Shown here: positions 9,616 to 18,845 of the stretch, piece after piece
Position numbering within the stretch: position 1 is the stretch's first letter
How the letters are laid out: the number at the start of each line of letters is the position of its first letter
From: Burkholderiales bacterium
GTDB lineage: Bacteria; Pseudomonadota; Gammaproteobacteria; Burkholderiales; SHXO01
DNA: 64,000 nucleotides
Direction: 5' to 3'
Assembly: GCA_020854105.1 (NCBI GenBank)
Contig: JADZGB010000045.1
Span: 1-64,000 of the forward strand
Program-made: the position numbers and the translations under genes
Notes under the pieces: model-generated
Told to the model about the DNA's origin: nothing
What the model saw: the letters and a program-made list of their open reading frames with translations, nothing else
The model's database searches: none

Positions 9616-10277
9616 TCCCGGCCCCCGAGCCGCTCGAGACTGCGGGTGTCGAGACTGTCGAAGGTCTCGCGGATCTGGAAGAAGAAGATGCCGAAGATGA
9701 AGGTGCCGACCAGCACGTCGAGCGCGATGCCCAGCTCCACCACCATCGGCATGCCGTAGGTGGCGCTGGTGGCCGCGAAGAACAGCGCATTCTCCATCGC
9801 CAGGAAGCCCACCACCTGCGCGACCGCCTTGCGGCGCGTGATCATCATCAGGAAGGCGATCAACATGCTCGCCATGGCAATGCCCAGCGTTCCTCGCGTG
9901 ATGGTACCGGCGAGCCGCGAGATCGGCAGCGCCACGTTGAACGACAGGATCACCAGGACCACGGCGACCAGCATGATGAACGGCAGGTTGCCCACCGACT
10001 CCGCATCCCGGCGCAGGCCGAGCCGATTCACCACCCGGATGAGGATCATCGGCAGCACGATCACCTTGAGCACGAGGTTGAGTGCGACCGAGAACCACAG
10101 GTGGCTCTGGACGAGGGTGACGGCGACCACCATCGTGTTGAGCGTGAGCACGGCGCCCTGCAGGGCGAACAGGTGGATGAGCCGCAGCAGACGCCGCTGC
10201 GCGAGCATGGCGAAGGCGATCAGCAGCATCAGCGCCGCGAGCAGGTCGATCACCTGGCCGACGAAGGGACTGCTCAC
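9612..10277 (-). CDS. hyfE: HyfE-like membrane subunit (NuoK-related)
   Basis: 221-residue membrane protein matching HyfE (216 in E. coli), a family whose C-terminal part corresponds to NuoK. Hydrophobic segments alternate with short basic loops (ITRRKAVAQVVGFLAMENALFF, VGTFIFGIFFFQIRETFD). The GTG start overlaps the hyfC stop (GTGA), and its own stop overlaps the hyfF ATG, so translation is probably coupled. The 507-residue ORF in the track is this gene extended backwards into hyfC. Confidence 0.88.
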   Translation of the reverse strand: MSSPFVGQVIDLLAALMLLIAFAMLAQRRLLRLIHLFALQGAVLTLNTMVVAVTLVQSHLWFSVALNLVLKVIVLPMILIRVVNRLGLRRDAESVGNLPFIMLVAVVLVILSFNVALPISRLAGTITRGTLGIAMASMLIAFLMMITRRKAVAQVVGFLAMENALFFAATSATYGMPMVVELGIALDVLVGTFIFGIFFFQIRETFDSLDTRSLERLGGRE

Positions 10278-11221
10278 GTTTCCACCAGGAAGTGAACCAG
10301 CATGCCGAGCACGGCCAGCATGAAGGCCATGCCCAGGAACTCCGGCACCTTGAAGATGCGCATCTTCGCGGCCAGCGTCTCGAGCAGCGCGAGGCCGGCG
10401 CCTGCCAGCGCGAGCTTCACCCCCAGTGCCGCCAGCGCGAGCGGCAGTTCCAGCCAGTTCTGCGGGTGCGCCATGCCCCAGGGCAGGAACAGGGCGATGC
10501 CGATGCCCATGTACACGGTGAGCTTGAGCGCGTGGGCCCAGTCCATCAGGGCGAGATGGCGCCCCGAGTACTCCAGGATCATCGCCTCGTGCACCATGGT
10601 CAGCTCGAGGTGCGTGGATGGGTTGTCCACCGGAATGCGGGCGTTCTCCGCCAGCAGCACCATCACGAACGCGACGGCGGCGAAGGCCATGCTGGGATGG
10701 ATCTGCAGGGCGCCGTTGGAGAACTGGTCCACGATCGTGGTGAGCGCGGTGGAGTGGCTGATCAGCGCCGGGGTGAAGAACACCATCAGCAGAGCCGGTT
10801 CGGCCAGGGCAGCGATCAGCATCTCCCGGCGCGAGCCCAGCGAACCGAAGGCGGTGCCGACATCCATCGCAGCCAGTGCCATGAACACGCGCGCCAGCGC
10901 GAACAGGCCGACCAGCGCGATGACGTCCGCAGCGCGCGCGAACGGCAGGTCGGTGGCGACCAGCGGCACGATGGCGCCCGCGAGCACCATGCAGGCGAAC
11001 ACGACATAGGGGGCGAGGCGGAACAGCCACGAGGCGTTGGTCGCCAGCACCATCTCCTTGCGCAGCAGCTTGATCAGGACGCGATAGGGCTGGAGGAGCG
11101 AGGGCGCGCGGCGGTTCTGCAGCCAGGCACGGCACTGGTTCAGCCAGCCGAGCACCAGCGGCGCCACGGCCACCGCGAGGACGCCCTGGAACAGCTGCAG
11201 CACGGCTTGGGAGACGCTCAC
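10274..11221 (-). CDS. hyfC: HyfC/HycD-like membrane subunit (NuoH-related)
   Basis: 315 residues, the same length as E. coli HyfC. NuoH-family features include the loop with LGSRREMLIAALAEPALLM, NARIPVDNPSTHLELTMVHEAM and YSGRHLALMDWAHALKL. NuoH homologues join the membrane arm to the redox arm and frame the quinone chamber. The GTG start overlaps the hyfB stop (GTGA), and the stop overlaps the hyfE start. The conserved acidic residues of the loop are kept, which argues for a working complex. Confidence 0.93.
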   Translation of the reverse strand: MSVSQAVLQLFQGVLAVAVAPLVLGWLNQCRAWLQNRRAPSLLQPYRVLIKLLRKEMVLATNASWLFRLAPYVVFACMVLAGAIVPLVATDLPFARAADVIALVGLFALARVFMALAAMDVGTAFGSLGSRREMLIAALAEPALLMVFFTPALISHSTALTTIVDQFSNGALQIHPSMAFAAVAFVMVLLAENARIPVDNPSTHLELTMVHEAMILEYSGRHLALMDWAHALKLTVYMGIGIALFLPWGMAHPQNWLELPLALAALGVKLALAGAGLALLETLAAKMRIFKVPEFLGMAFMLAVLGMLVHFLVET

Positions 11222-13215
11222 AGGATCACCACCAGCAGCAGCAGCAGCGTCACGAAGCTGTACACCAGGTAGATCGCGATGCGTCCGTGCTGTACCGCGC
11301 CGATGATGGAGGCGAGCCGCTCGACGCCGCGTGCCACCGGCAGATACAGCCGCTCCCACACCGGATCCTCGATGCGCGAGTGGTAGCGCGGCTGCCGGTC
11401 GAAGGGGCTCGGATGGTGCCGCTCCAGGCGCAGGAACACCTGGAAGATCTGCTTGACGGGTTGTCCGTAGCCCTCGGCGCTGTCCTGCATGCGCGCGTCG
11501 AGCTTGCCGAAGCCGCAGTCCCACGCCGGAGCACGGCGCCGGTCGACCGGGAACCAGCGGCGCAGCAGCATCGCGACGATGACGATCACCAACACGATGA
11601 CCAGCAGGAACGCGAGCGCGCTGTAGCTCGCCTGTTCGGGCGCGACCGCGGTGAGGAAGGTCCAATTGGATCGCGCGAGGCTGTCGCGCAGTCCCGTACC
11701 CACCAGCGTCTGGAACACGGGATCGAGCGTGCGCAGGAACAGCACGGGGGCCAGCCCGATCAGCACGCACCACAGCGCGAGCCAACCCATCGCGATGCGC
11801 GCCGCGAGTCCGATGTCATGCGCCTCGTGCAGGCTCTCTTCGCGCGGCAGGCCGAGAAATACGATGCCGAAGAACTTCACCATCACGTAGCTCGACAGCG
11901 CCACCGCCAGCGCCAGCAGCGCCGTGCCGATGGGGATGAACATGTTCAGATAGGAGTTGGGCAGACTCGGGCTGAGCAGGAAGGACTGAAACAGGAGCCA
12001 TTCCGAGACGAAGCCGTTGAGCGGCGGAAGCCCGGCGATCGCGAGGGTCCCGATCAGTGCCAGGCCGGCCACCCATGGCATGCGCCGGATCAGGCCTCCG
12101 AGCTTGCCCAGGCTGCGTTGGCTGGTGGCGTGCATCACCGCACCGGTGGCGAGAAAGAGCAGAGTCTTGAACAGCGCGTGATTCAGGCAGTGCAGCAGCG
12201 TGGCTGCCAGCGCCAGCGCGGCGAGCAGGTCCATGCCGTAGGCGTGGAACACCAGTGCCAATCCCGCGCCGGCCAGCACGATGCCGATGTTCTCGATGGA
12301 CGAATAGGCCAGCAGCCGCTTCATGTCGGTCTGCAGCGCCGCGAACACCGCGCCGTAGAACGCGGTGGCCAGGCCGACCGCCAGCGCCACCACGCCCCAC
12401 CACCACACCTGGTTCTGCAGCAGGTCGAAGCTCACGCGCAGGAAGCCATAGATCGCGGTCTTGAGCATCACACCGCTCATCAGCGCGGAGACCGGCGAAG
12501 GCGCGGCCGGATGCGCCTCCGGCAGCCACACGTGCAGCGGCAGGAAGCCCGCCTTCGCGCCGAAGCCGATCAGTGCGAGGACGAACACCGCTGCACTCCA
12601 CTGCGTGCCGAGCGAGGTATTGCGCATCGCCTCGAAGGTGTAGTCCCACTGCCCCAGTTGCAGCAGACCGAAGGCGAGCAGGATGGCAATGGCACCCAGG
12701 TGCGCGACCAGGAAATAGATGAAGCCCGCGCGGCGGATCTCCGCGATGCGGTGGTCGGTGATCACCAGGAAATACGAGGCGAGCGCCATCGTCTCCCATG
12801 CCAGCATGAACAGATAGGCGTCGTCGGCGATCAGGACCATGGTCATCGCCGCGAGGAAGACGTGGTACAGCAGGCACACGAGCCGGATCTCGCCGCCGCC
12901 GCCGCGCTGGAAGTACTCGGCCGAGAACGCGGACACCGCCGCGCCCGCTGCACCGAGCAGGAGCAGGAAGAACGACGACAGCGGATCGATGCGTACGTGG
13001 AACGGCAGGTCGGGCAGGCCCAGCCCGAGCACGGCGGACTGCGGCCAGCCGCTCAGGCCTGCCAGGCCCACGCCGGTGAGGAGCAACCCCCCGAGCGTGC
13101 CGAGCGTGAAGAACACGCGTGCATGCACCGCGCGCTCGAGCGGAATCGCCACGCCGGCTGCGCCGAGCGCGATCCAGTACACCACGACGGCGAGAGTGAG
13201 ATCGAGAAGAGGCAC
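11218..13215 (-). CDS. hyfB: HyfB-like large antiporter-type membrane subunit
   Basis: 665-residue membrane protein of the NuoL family, HyfB/HycC branch (E. coli HyfB 672). Conserved channel segments are LMLAWETMALASYFLV, GFGAKAGFLPLHVWLPEAHP, SPVSALMSGVMLKTAIYGF, MKRLLAYSSIENIGIVLAG and NHALFKTLLFLATGAV. It is the first gene of a six-gene operon (hyfB-C-E-F-G-I) with four-base overlaps or gaps under 8 bases. The E. coli operon also has hyfD and two ferredoxin genes (hyfA, hyfH); none is here, so the electron donor must come from elsewhere. Upstream lies a 245-bp gap with tandem repeats that should hold the promoter. Confidence 0.93.
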   Translation of the reverse strand: MPLLDLTLAVVVYWIALGAAGVAIPLERAVHARVFFTLGTLGGLLLTGVGLAGLSGWPQSAVLGLGLPDLPFHVRIDPLSSFFLLLLGAAGAAVSAFSAEYFQRGGGGEIRLVCLLYHVFLAAMTMVLIADDAYLFMLAWETMALASYFLVITDHRIAEIRRAGFIYFLVAHLGAIAILLAFGLLQLGQWDYTFEAMRNTSLGTQWSAAVFVLALIGFGAKAGFLPLHVWLPEAHPAAPSPVSALMSGVMLKTAIYGFLRVSFDLLQNQVWWWGVVALAVGLATAFYGAVFAALQTDMKRLLAYSSIENIGIVLAGAGLALVFHAYGMDLLAALALAATLLHCLNHALFKTLLFLATGAVMHATSQRSLGKLGGLIRRMPWVAGLALIGTLAIAGLPPLNGFVSEWLLFQSFLLSPSLPNSYLNMFIPIGTALLALAVALSSYVMVKFFGIVFLGLPREESLHEAHDIGLAARIAMGWLALWCVLIGLAPVLFLRTLDPVFQTLVGTGLRDSLARSNWTFLTAVAPEQASYSALAFLLVIVLVIVIVAMLLRRWFPVDRRRAPAWDCGFGKLDARMQDSAEGYGQPVKQIFQVFLRLERHHPSPFDRQPRYHSRIEDPVWERLYLPVARGVERLASIIGAVQHGRIAIYLVYSFVTLLLLLVVIL

Positions 13216-13360
13216 TTGGAACGATTACGAACGGCCCGCGGCTGCCGGGCCCGTGCACCCCAATCGTGCCGGGGCGATGAGGTCTGCAGCGAGACCCTGT
13301 CCCCGGTTCTCGCGGGTGGCACCCGATGATAGCGCAGCCACACCCTGCGCGCCGCCGCAT

Positions 13361-13448
13361 CTGCCTGACCCGCACCTGCCTGACCCGCATCTGCCTGACC
13401 CGCATCTGCCTGGCCCGCACCTGCCTGGCCCGCACCTGCCTGAACAGG
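13361..13448. repeat. 15-bp tandem repeat, nearly six units
   Basis: The unit CTGCCTGACCCGCAC is repeated head to tail five times with single-base changes (GAC/GGC and CAC/CAT), followed by a partial sixth unit. It sits between the recG stop and the hyfB start on the minus strand. The rest of this 245-bp gap shows no gene. Confidence 0.85.
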
Positions 13449-13460
13449 CGCGCAGCGCCC

Positions 13461-15512
13461 TCATACGCGCAGGTACTCCTGGCGCCCGCCCATCCAGCGC
13501 TGCAGGTGCAGCTGCGCCGCCTGCGCATGCTCCTGCAGCAGCAGGGGGGCGGCGTCGCGCGCGGCCTCGACCAGATCGGCATCGGCCTCCAGGTCGGCAA
13601 AGCGCAGCATCGGCACGCCGCTCTGGCGGGCACCCAGCAGCTCGCCCGGACCGCGGATGCGCAGGTCGTGCCGCGCGATCTCGAAGCCGTCGACGTGCTC
13701 GTAGATGATGCGCAGGCGCTCGCGCGCGTTGTCGGACAGCGGATTCTGGAACAGCAGGATGCACACGCTCGCAGCCGCGCCCCGTCCCACGCGTCCGCGC
13801 AGCTGATGCATCTGCGCCAGGCCCATGCGCTCGGCGTGCTCGATCACCATGAGCGACGCATTCGGCACGTCGACTCCGACCTCGATGACCGTGGTGGCGA
13901 CCAGCAGCTGCAGCGCCCCGGCCGAGAATCGCGCCATCACCGCCGCCTTGTCCGTCGACGACAGCCGGCCGTGCACGAGGCCGACGCTGAGATCGGGAAA
14001 GGTCGTGCGCAGGCTCTCGTAGGTATCCATCGCGGTCTGCAGCTGGAGCGCCTCCGACTCCTCGATCAGCGGACACACCCAGTAGGCCTGGCGGCCGGAC
14101 AGGCAAGCCTCGCGTACGCGTGCGATCACTTCGTCGCGCCGCGCGTCGGCGACCAGCTTGGTCAGCACCGGCGTGCGGCCAGGCGGCAGTTCGTCGATGA
14201 CGGATACCTCGAGGTCGGCGTAGAAGGTCATCGCCAGCGTGCGCGGGATGGGCGTCGCACTCATCATGAGCTGGTGCGGCTGCAGCGCACCCGCCTGGTC
14301 CGTGCCCTTCTGGCGCAAGGCGAGCCGTTGATGCACCCCGAAGCGATGCTGCTCGTCGACGACCGCCAGGGCCAGCCGGTGGAACGTCACTTGATCCTGG
14401 AACAGCGCGTGCGTGCCCACCGCCACCTGCGCCTCGCCCGTCTCGATGCGCGCAGCCGCCTCGCGCTTTTCCCTACGCGGCTGGCTGCCGCTCAGCCAGG
14501 CCACCGATACGCCCAGCGGCTGCAGCCAGGCGGAGAACTTGCCGTAGTGCTGCTCGGCCAGGATCTCGGTCGGCGCCATCACCGCGACCTGCGCGCCGCT
14601 CTCGACCGCCTGCAGCGCGGCCAGCGCTGCAACGACGGTCTTTCCGCTGCCGACGTCGCCCTGCAGCAGCCGCTGCATCGGATGCGCCCGCGCCAGATCG
14701 GCGCGGATCTCCGCGAGACAGCGCGCCTGCGCGGCGGTGAGGGAGAAGGGCAGGCGCTCGACCAGGGTGCGCGTGAGCCTCGCCGGCGGCGCCAGCGCCA
14801 GTGCGCGTGCGGATTGCCGGCGCCGCTGGTGCACGCGCATCGACAGCTGCTGCGCCAGCAGTTCGTCGAACTTGATGCGCCGCCACGCCGGATGCGTGCG
14901 ATGCTCCAGTGCCTGCGCGGCAATGTCCGGGGGCGGCTGGTGCAGCAGACGCAGGCTGGCGGCGAAATCGGGCAGGCGTAGCGCGCGCAGCAGTTCGGGC
15001 GGCAGCGTCTCGCTCAGATCGCTCTCGGCCATGGCCTCGCCGATGGCCTTGCGCAGGACATGCTGCTGCAGCCCGGCGGTGGTCGGATAGATCGGGGTAA
15101 GAGACTGCGGCAGCGGGGTATCGGCGCGCACGACCCGATAGCGCGGGTGGATCATCTCTGCGCCGAAGAAGCCCGGCCGCACTTCGCCCACGGCACGCAC
15201 CCGCACCCCCGGCGCGAGCTGCTTCAGCTGGCTGGGGTAGAAGTGGAAGAAGCGCAGGACGAGCGGCTGATCCACACTGCGTGTCCGGCACAGCAGCATG
15301 CGGCGCGGGCGAAACGCGATCTCGCTCGATTCGACCACCGCCTCGACCTGCACGGTCTCGCCCGCACGCGCCTCGCTCAGCGCCGTGATGCGGGTCTCGT
15401 CCTCGTAGCGCAGCGGAAGGTGCAGGACGAGGTCGAAGGCATTGCGCAGGCCCAGCTTCTCCAGATGCCCGCGCGCCGCGGCAGGCAGGCTCTCGAGGCT
15501 GCCGCCGGACAC
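13461..15512 (-). CDS. recG: ATP-dependent DNA helicase RecG
   Basis: 683-residue RecG, which remodels stalled replication forks and Holliday junctions. The N-terminal wedge domain (about 1–180, with an OB-fold) is followed by the two helicase lobes: Walker A GDVGSGKTVVA, the DEQHRFG box (RecG-type DExH), MSATPIPRTLAM, and GRVGRG in motif VI. The GTG start follows the ridA stop by about 24 bases, and the two are probably co-transcribed. Family length is normal. Confidence 0.97.
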   Translation of the reverse strand: MSGGSLESLPAAARGHLEKLGLRNAFDLVLHLPLRYEDETRITALSEARAGETVQVEAVVESSEIAFRPRRMLLCRTRSVDQPLVLRFFHFYPSQLKQLAPGVRVRAVGEVRPGFFGAEMIHPRYRVVRADTPLPQSLTPIYPTTAGLQQHVLRKAIGEAMAESDLSETLPPELLRALRLPDFAASLRLLHQPPPDIAAQALEHRTHPAWRRIKFDELLAQQLSMRVHQRRRQSARALALAPPARLTRTLVERLPFSLTAAQARCLAEIRADLARAHPMQRLLQGDVGSGKTVVAALAALQAVESGAQVAVMAPTEILAEQHYGKFSAWLQPLGVSVAWLSGSQPRREKREAAARIETGEAQVAVGTHALFQDQVTFHRLALAVVDEQHRFGVHQRLALRQKGTDQAGALQPHQLMMSATPIPRTLAMTFYADLEVSVIDELPPGRTPVLTKLVADARRDEVIARVREACLSGRQAYWVCPLIEESEALQLQTAMDTYESLRTTFPDLSVGLVHGRLSSTDKAAVMARFSAGALQLLVATTVIEVGVDVPNASLMVIEHAERMGLAQMHQLRGRVGRGAAASVCILLFQNPLSDNARERLRIIYEHVDGFEIARHDLRIRGPGELLGARQSGVPMLRFADLEADADLVEAARDAAPLLLQEHAQAAQLHLQRWMGGRQEYLRV

Positions 15513-15535
15513 CGTCTGCGGCGTGCGGCGGGCGC

Positions 15536-15919
15536 TCAGGGCTCGACCATCAGAACGGCTTCGATCTCCACCAGCGCATCGCGCGGCAGCGCCGCCGCTG
15601 CGACCGCCGAGCGCGCCGGATAGGGTGCGCGCACGTAACCGGCCATGATCTCGTTCACCCGGGAGAAGTTCGCCATGTCGGTGAGGAACACGGTGAACTT
15701 GACGGCGTCGTCGAGCGAGGCGCCGGCCGCAGCGGCCACGGCACGCAGGTTGAGGAACACCTGATGGATCTGCGAATCGATGCCCTCGACCAGCTGCATG
15801 GTGCGCGGATCGAGCCCGATCTGGCCGGACAGGTAGATGGCGTCCCCGGCCTTCACCGCCTGGGAATAGATGCCGATCGGCTGTGGCGCATCGGTGGTCC
15901 GGATGACCTGTTTGGGCAT
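15536..15919 (-). CDS. ridA: RidA family enamine/imine deaminase
   Basis: 127-residue YjgF/YER057c/UK114-family protein. RidA hydrolyses reactive 2-aminoacrylate and related enamines. The N-terminus with APQPIGIYSQAVKAGDAIYLSGQIGLDP and the C-terminal part with the substrate-binding Arg (APYPARSAVAAAALPRDALVEIEAV) are conserved. The start was taken at MPKQVIRT rather than the longer track ORF. It is first in a likely ridA–recG unit and divergent from kup. Confidence 0.95.
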   Translation of the reverse strand: MPKQVIRTTDAPQPIGIYSQAVKAGDAIYLSGQIGLDPRTMQLVEGIDSQIHQVFLNLRAVAAAAGASLDDAVKFTVFLTDMANFSRVNEIMAGYVRAPYPARSAVAAAALPRDALVEIEAVLMVEP

Positions 15920-16062
15920 GTCCCCGCCTCGTACGTTTACGGAACGTGTGAGGGCAATGTTAGTCCCGAACCCTCTCTGCGACAACGTGATGCAGCGCGC
16001 GCGATCGGGGGCCGCGGGGCCGCGTGCTATGATCCGGCGCCGCAGTGAAGAAGGCTGACTCT

Positions 16063-17997
16063 GTGGAAGACAACAACGGAACGCGAGGCCCGGCACTCGC
16101 CCTGCACGAGCATCGGGGCGACCGCCAAGGCAGACGCGGCCTGATCGGACTGTCCGTCGGCGCCATCGGCGTCGTCTTCGGCGACATCGGCACCAGTCCG
16201 CTGTATGCCTTCAAGGAATCATTCGGAGGGGCGCACGCGCTGCCCGTCCACCACGACAATGTCGTGGGGGTGCTCTCGCTGATGGCCTGGGCGCTGTTCG
16301 CCATCGTCACGCTCAAGTACGTGGTGCTCATGATGCGCGCCGACAACCGCGGCGAGGGCGGGATCATGGCATTGATGGCGCTGGTGCGCCGATCCCTCGA
16401 CGGCGACCCGAAGCTGCGCACCGCACTGCTCGCGCTCGGCATGTTCGGCGCAGCGCTGTTCTACGGCGACGGCATGATCACTCCGGCCATCTCGGTGCTG
16501 TCCGCCGTCGAGGGACTGGAAGTCGTCACGCCGGTGCTCGAGCCCTACGTGATTCCCATCACGCTGATCATCATCACTGCCCTGTTCCTCGTGCAGCACT
16601 CCGGCACGGGCAAGGTCGGCGCGTTCTTCGGGCCGATCACCGTGGTGTGGTTCTCGGTGCTAGGCCTGATGGGCCTGTACAGCATCCTGCAGTATCCGAG
16701 TGTGCTGGAGGCGCTCAATCCGTGGTGGGGAGTGCGCTTCTTCGTCGGCAACGGCGCGCTGGGCTTCTTCGTGCTCGGCGCCGTCGTACTGGCGGTCACC
16801 GGTGCGGAAGCGCTCTACGCCGACATGGGCCACTTCGGCAAACGGCCGATCCGGCTCGCCTGGCTGTGGTTCGTGTTCCCCGCCCTGCTGCTGAACTACT
16901 TCGGGCAGGGTGCACTGCTGCTGCGCCAGCCCGATGCGATCAGGCACCCCTTCTTCCATCTCGCGCCCGAGTGGGCACTGCTGCCGCTGGTACTGCTCGC
17001 CACGATGGCAACCGTGATCGCTTCCCAGGCCGTCATCACCGGTGCGTATTCGGTGACGCGCCAGGCGATTCAGCTCGGCTACTGCCCCCGGCTCATGATC
17101 GAGCATACCTCCGAGCGCGAGATCGGCCAGGTGTACCTGCCCTGGATCAACTGGGGCCTGTACTTCGCCGTGGTCGGCCTGGTGCTCGGCTTCGGTTCCT
17201 CGAGCAACCTGGCGGGCGCGTACGGCATCGCGGTCACGGCCACGATGGCGATCGATTCGATCCTGATCTTCTTCGTGATGCGCAAGCTGTGGAACTGGCC
17301 GCTGTTCGTGGCGGTGCCGATCTCCGCGCTGTTTCTGGCGGTCGATCTCGCCTTCCTGAGCGCGAACCTGCTCAAGGTACTCGATGGAGGCTGGTTCCCG
17401 GTGATCGTGGGCATCGCGGTGTTCGTGGTCATGTCCACCTGGAAGCGCGGCCGCGAGATCCTGTTCGAGCGCCTGCGCCCCGGCGCGATCGCGCTGCAGC
17501 CGTTCATCACCAGCCTGACACTGTCCCCGCCCGCGCGCGTGCCGGGCACGGCGATCTTCCTCACCGGCTCGCAGGAGGGCGTGCCGCACGCGCTGCTGCA
17601 CAACCTGAACCACAACAAGGTGCTGCACGAACGTGTGGTGCTGCTGACCGTGCGCGCCGAGGACATCCCGCACGTGCCGGACAGCCAGCGCATCGAGATC
17701 CAGGATCTGGGCGACGATTTCTACGGCATGCTGGTGCACTACGGCTTCAAGGACGAACCGGATCTGCCCGCGGCGCTCGAGCTGGCGCGCGAGAAGGGAA
17801 TGGAGTTCAGCATGCTGGAGACGTCCTTCTTCCTGTCGCGACAGACCCTGGTGCCGATCGAATCCCGCGGCATGGGCATGGCGTTGTGGCGCGAGAAGAT
17901 CTTCGCAGCGATGTCGCGCAACGCGGCCAGTGCCACCGCGTTCTTCAAGATCCCGACCAACCGGGTGGTCGAGCTGGGCACGCGCATCGAACTGTAG
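16063..17997 (+). CDS. kup: Kup-type low-affinity potassium uptake protein
   Basis: About 644 residues, normal for Kup. The N-terminal signature GVVFGDIGTSPLYAFKESF is followed by about twelve hydrophobic segments and a cytoplasmic C-terminal domain (DDFYGMLVHYGFKDEPDLP). Kup takes up K+ together with H+. I chose the GTG at VEDNNG because AAGAAGG lies 8 bases upstream of it. The GTG six codons earlier (MKKADS in the track) has no visible ribosome-binding site. A TPR gene follows 21 bases downstream. Confidence 0.95.
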   Translation: MEDNNGTRGPALALHEHRGDRQGRRGLIGLSVGAIGVVFGDIGTSPLYAFKESFGGAHALPVHHDNVVGVLSLMAWALFAIVTLKYVVLMMRADNRGEGGIMALMALVRRSLDGDPKLRTALLALGMFGAALFYGDGMITPAISVLSAVEGLEVVTPVLEPYVIPITLIIITALFLVQHSGTGKVGAFFGPITVVWFSVLGLMGLYSILQYPSVLEALNPWWGVRFFVGNGALGFFVLGAVVLAVTGAEALYADMGHFGKRPIRLAWLWFVFPALLLNYFGQGALLLRQPDAIRHPFFHLAPEWALLPLVLLATMATVIASQAVITGAYSVTRQAIQLGYCPRLMIEHTSEREIGQVYLPWINWGLYFAVVGLVLGFGSSSNLAGAYGIAVTATMAIDSILIFFVMRKLWNWPLFVAVPISALFLAVDLAFLSANLLKVLDGGWFPVIVGIAVFVVMSTWKRGREILFERLRPGAIALQPFITSLTLSPPARVPGTAIFLTGSQEGVPHALLHNLNHNKVLHERVVLLTVRAEDIPHVPDSQRIEIQDLGDDFYGMLVHYGFKDEPDLPAALELAREKGMEFSMLETSFFLSRQTLVPIESRGMGMALWREKIFAAMSRNAASATAFFKIPTNRVVELGTRIEL

Positions 17998-18018
17998 GCC
18001 CGGCGAGCGGAGGCGCCG

Positions 18019-18339
18019 ATGACAATAGCGAATCTGGAGAAGCTGCTCGCTGCCGGCAAGGACAGTGCGATGCTGCGCTTCGGACTGGGCAGCGCGTACA
18101 TGAAGGCGGGAGACCATGGCACGGCTGCTGCACACCTGCAGCGCGCGGTGACGCTGGAGCCGGCCTACTCGGCTGCGTGGAAGCTGCTGGGGCAGGCGCT
18201 CACCCAGCTCGGGCAGTTCGAGCGCGCGCTCGAGGCGTACGATCGGGGCATCGCCGCGGCCGAGTCGAGGGGTGACAAGCAGGCGGCGAAGGAGATGACG
18301 GTCTTCGCACGGCGCCTGCGCAAGCGGCAGGAGGGCTGA
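18019..18339 (+). CDS. Small TPR-repeat protein
   Basis: 106 residues made of about two tetratricopeptide repeats: LRFGLGSAYMKAGDHGTAAAHLQRAVTLEPAYSAAW, then LLGQALTQLGQFERALEAYDRGIAAAE, with a basic tail (ARRLRKRQEG). No signal peptide. Such proteins bind partner proteins; the partner is not evident. It follows kup closely and is probably co-transcribed. Convergent with the next minus-strand gene. Confidence 0.85.
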   Translation: MTIANLEKLLAAGKDSAMLRFGLGSAYMKAGDHGTAAAHLQRAVTLEPAYSAAWKLLGQALTQLGQFERALEAYDRGIAAAESRGDKQAAKEMTVFARRLRKRQEG

Positions 18340-18375
18340 GGCGGGGCGATGCGGGCGAGCGCCTCCGCGCACCGC

Positions 18376-18738
18376 TCAGTAGTCGTCGTCGTCCCGGCCA
18401 CGGCGCTCCTCGAGTTCCTCGAGATCCTCGTCATAGCCTTCGTACTCTTCCTCGGTCGCCCACTCGCGCTCCTCGATCACGTCGTTGGCGATCTCGTGCA
18501 CGCGCGATTCCACGTCGGACATCGCTTCCTGCAGCGCCTTCTCGTTCGGGAAATCGCCGTCGGCGAACACCACTTCGACCGCCGCGTGCTCCCCGTCCTC
18601 GACTGCGAGGGTGGCCTTGGGCCATTCCTTGTGCAGGGCCTCCAGCAGGATGTCCTTGAACTGCTCGTAATCCTCGTCGGATACGAGGCCCAGCATGTCC
18701 CGGTCAGCGAGGTATGTGATACTCAATTGCCTGGCCAT
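18376..18738 (-). CDS. Conserved hypothetical protein with acidic C-terminus
   Basis: 120 residues, not recognised. The start MARQLSITYLADRD has GGGAG six bases upstream. The middle contains VEDGEHAAVEVVFADGDFPNEKALQEAM, and the last 35 residues are extremely acidic (EEYEGYDEDLEELEERRGRDDDDY). No signal peptide, membrane segment or known catalytic motif is visible. The acidic tail suggests binding to a basic partner, but that is speculation. Monocistronic, convergent with the TPR gene and divergent from the HExxH protein. Confidence 0.75.
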   Translation of the reverse strand: MARQLSITYLADRDMLGLVSDEDYEQFKDILLEALHKEWPKATLAVEDGEHAAVEVVFADGDFPNEKALQEAMSDVESRVHEIANDVIEEREWATEEEYEGYDEDLEELEERRGRDDDDY

Positions 18739-18798
18739 GAACATCTCCCATATTGCGCACAGGCCGCATCGTCGTCGACGCCCACGGCAATGCGGCCC

Positions 18799-18828
18799 GC
18801 GATCGAATTGCACGCGATCGAGTTGCAT
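18799..18828. repeat. 15-bp direct tandem duplication
   Basis: GCGATCGAATTGCAC is followed at once by GCGATCGAGTTGCAT (13 of 15 identical). It lies in the divergent gap upstream of the HExxH protein gene. Confidence 0.6.
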
Positions 18829-18845
18829 TGGCGGCGAAGGATAGC

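Noticed and set aside
6094-13215. Annotation as a working [NiFe] hydrogenase-4
   Set aside because: HyfG lacks the Ni-Fe cysteine pairs, and neither ferredoxin subunits nor maturation genes are present.
13361-13448. Possible CRISPR array
   Set aside because: Units are contiguous 15-mers without spacers, and no cas gene is nearby.
11287-14981. Two long plus-strand ORFs (680 and 551 codons) opposite hyfB and recG
   Set aside because: Antisense shadows; composition is dominated by Arg, Gln and His with no recognisable domain.
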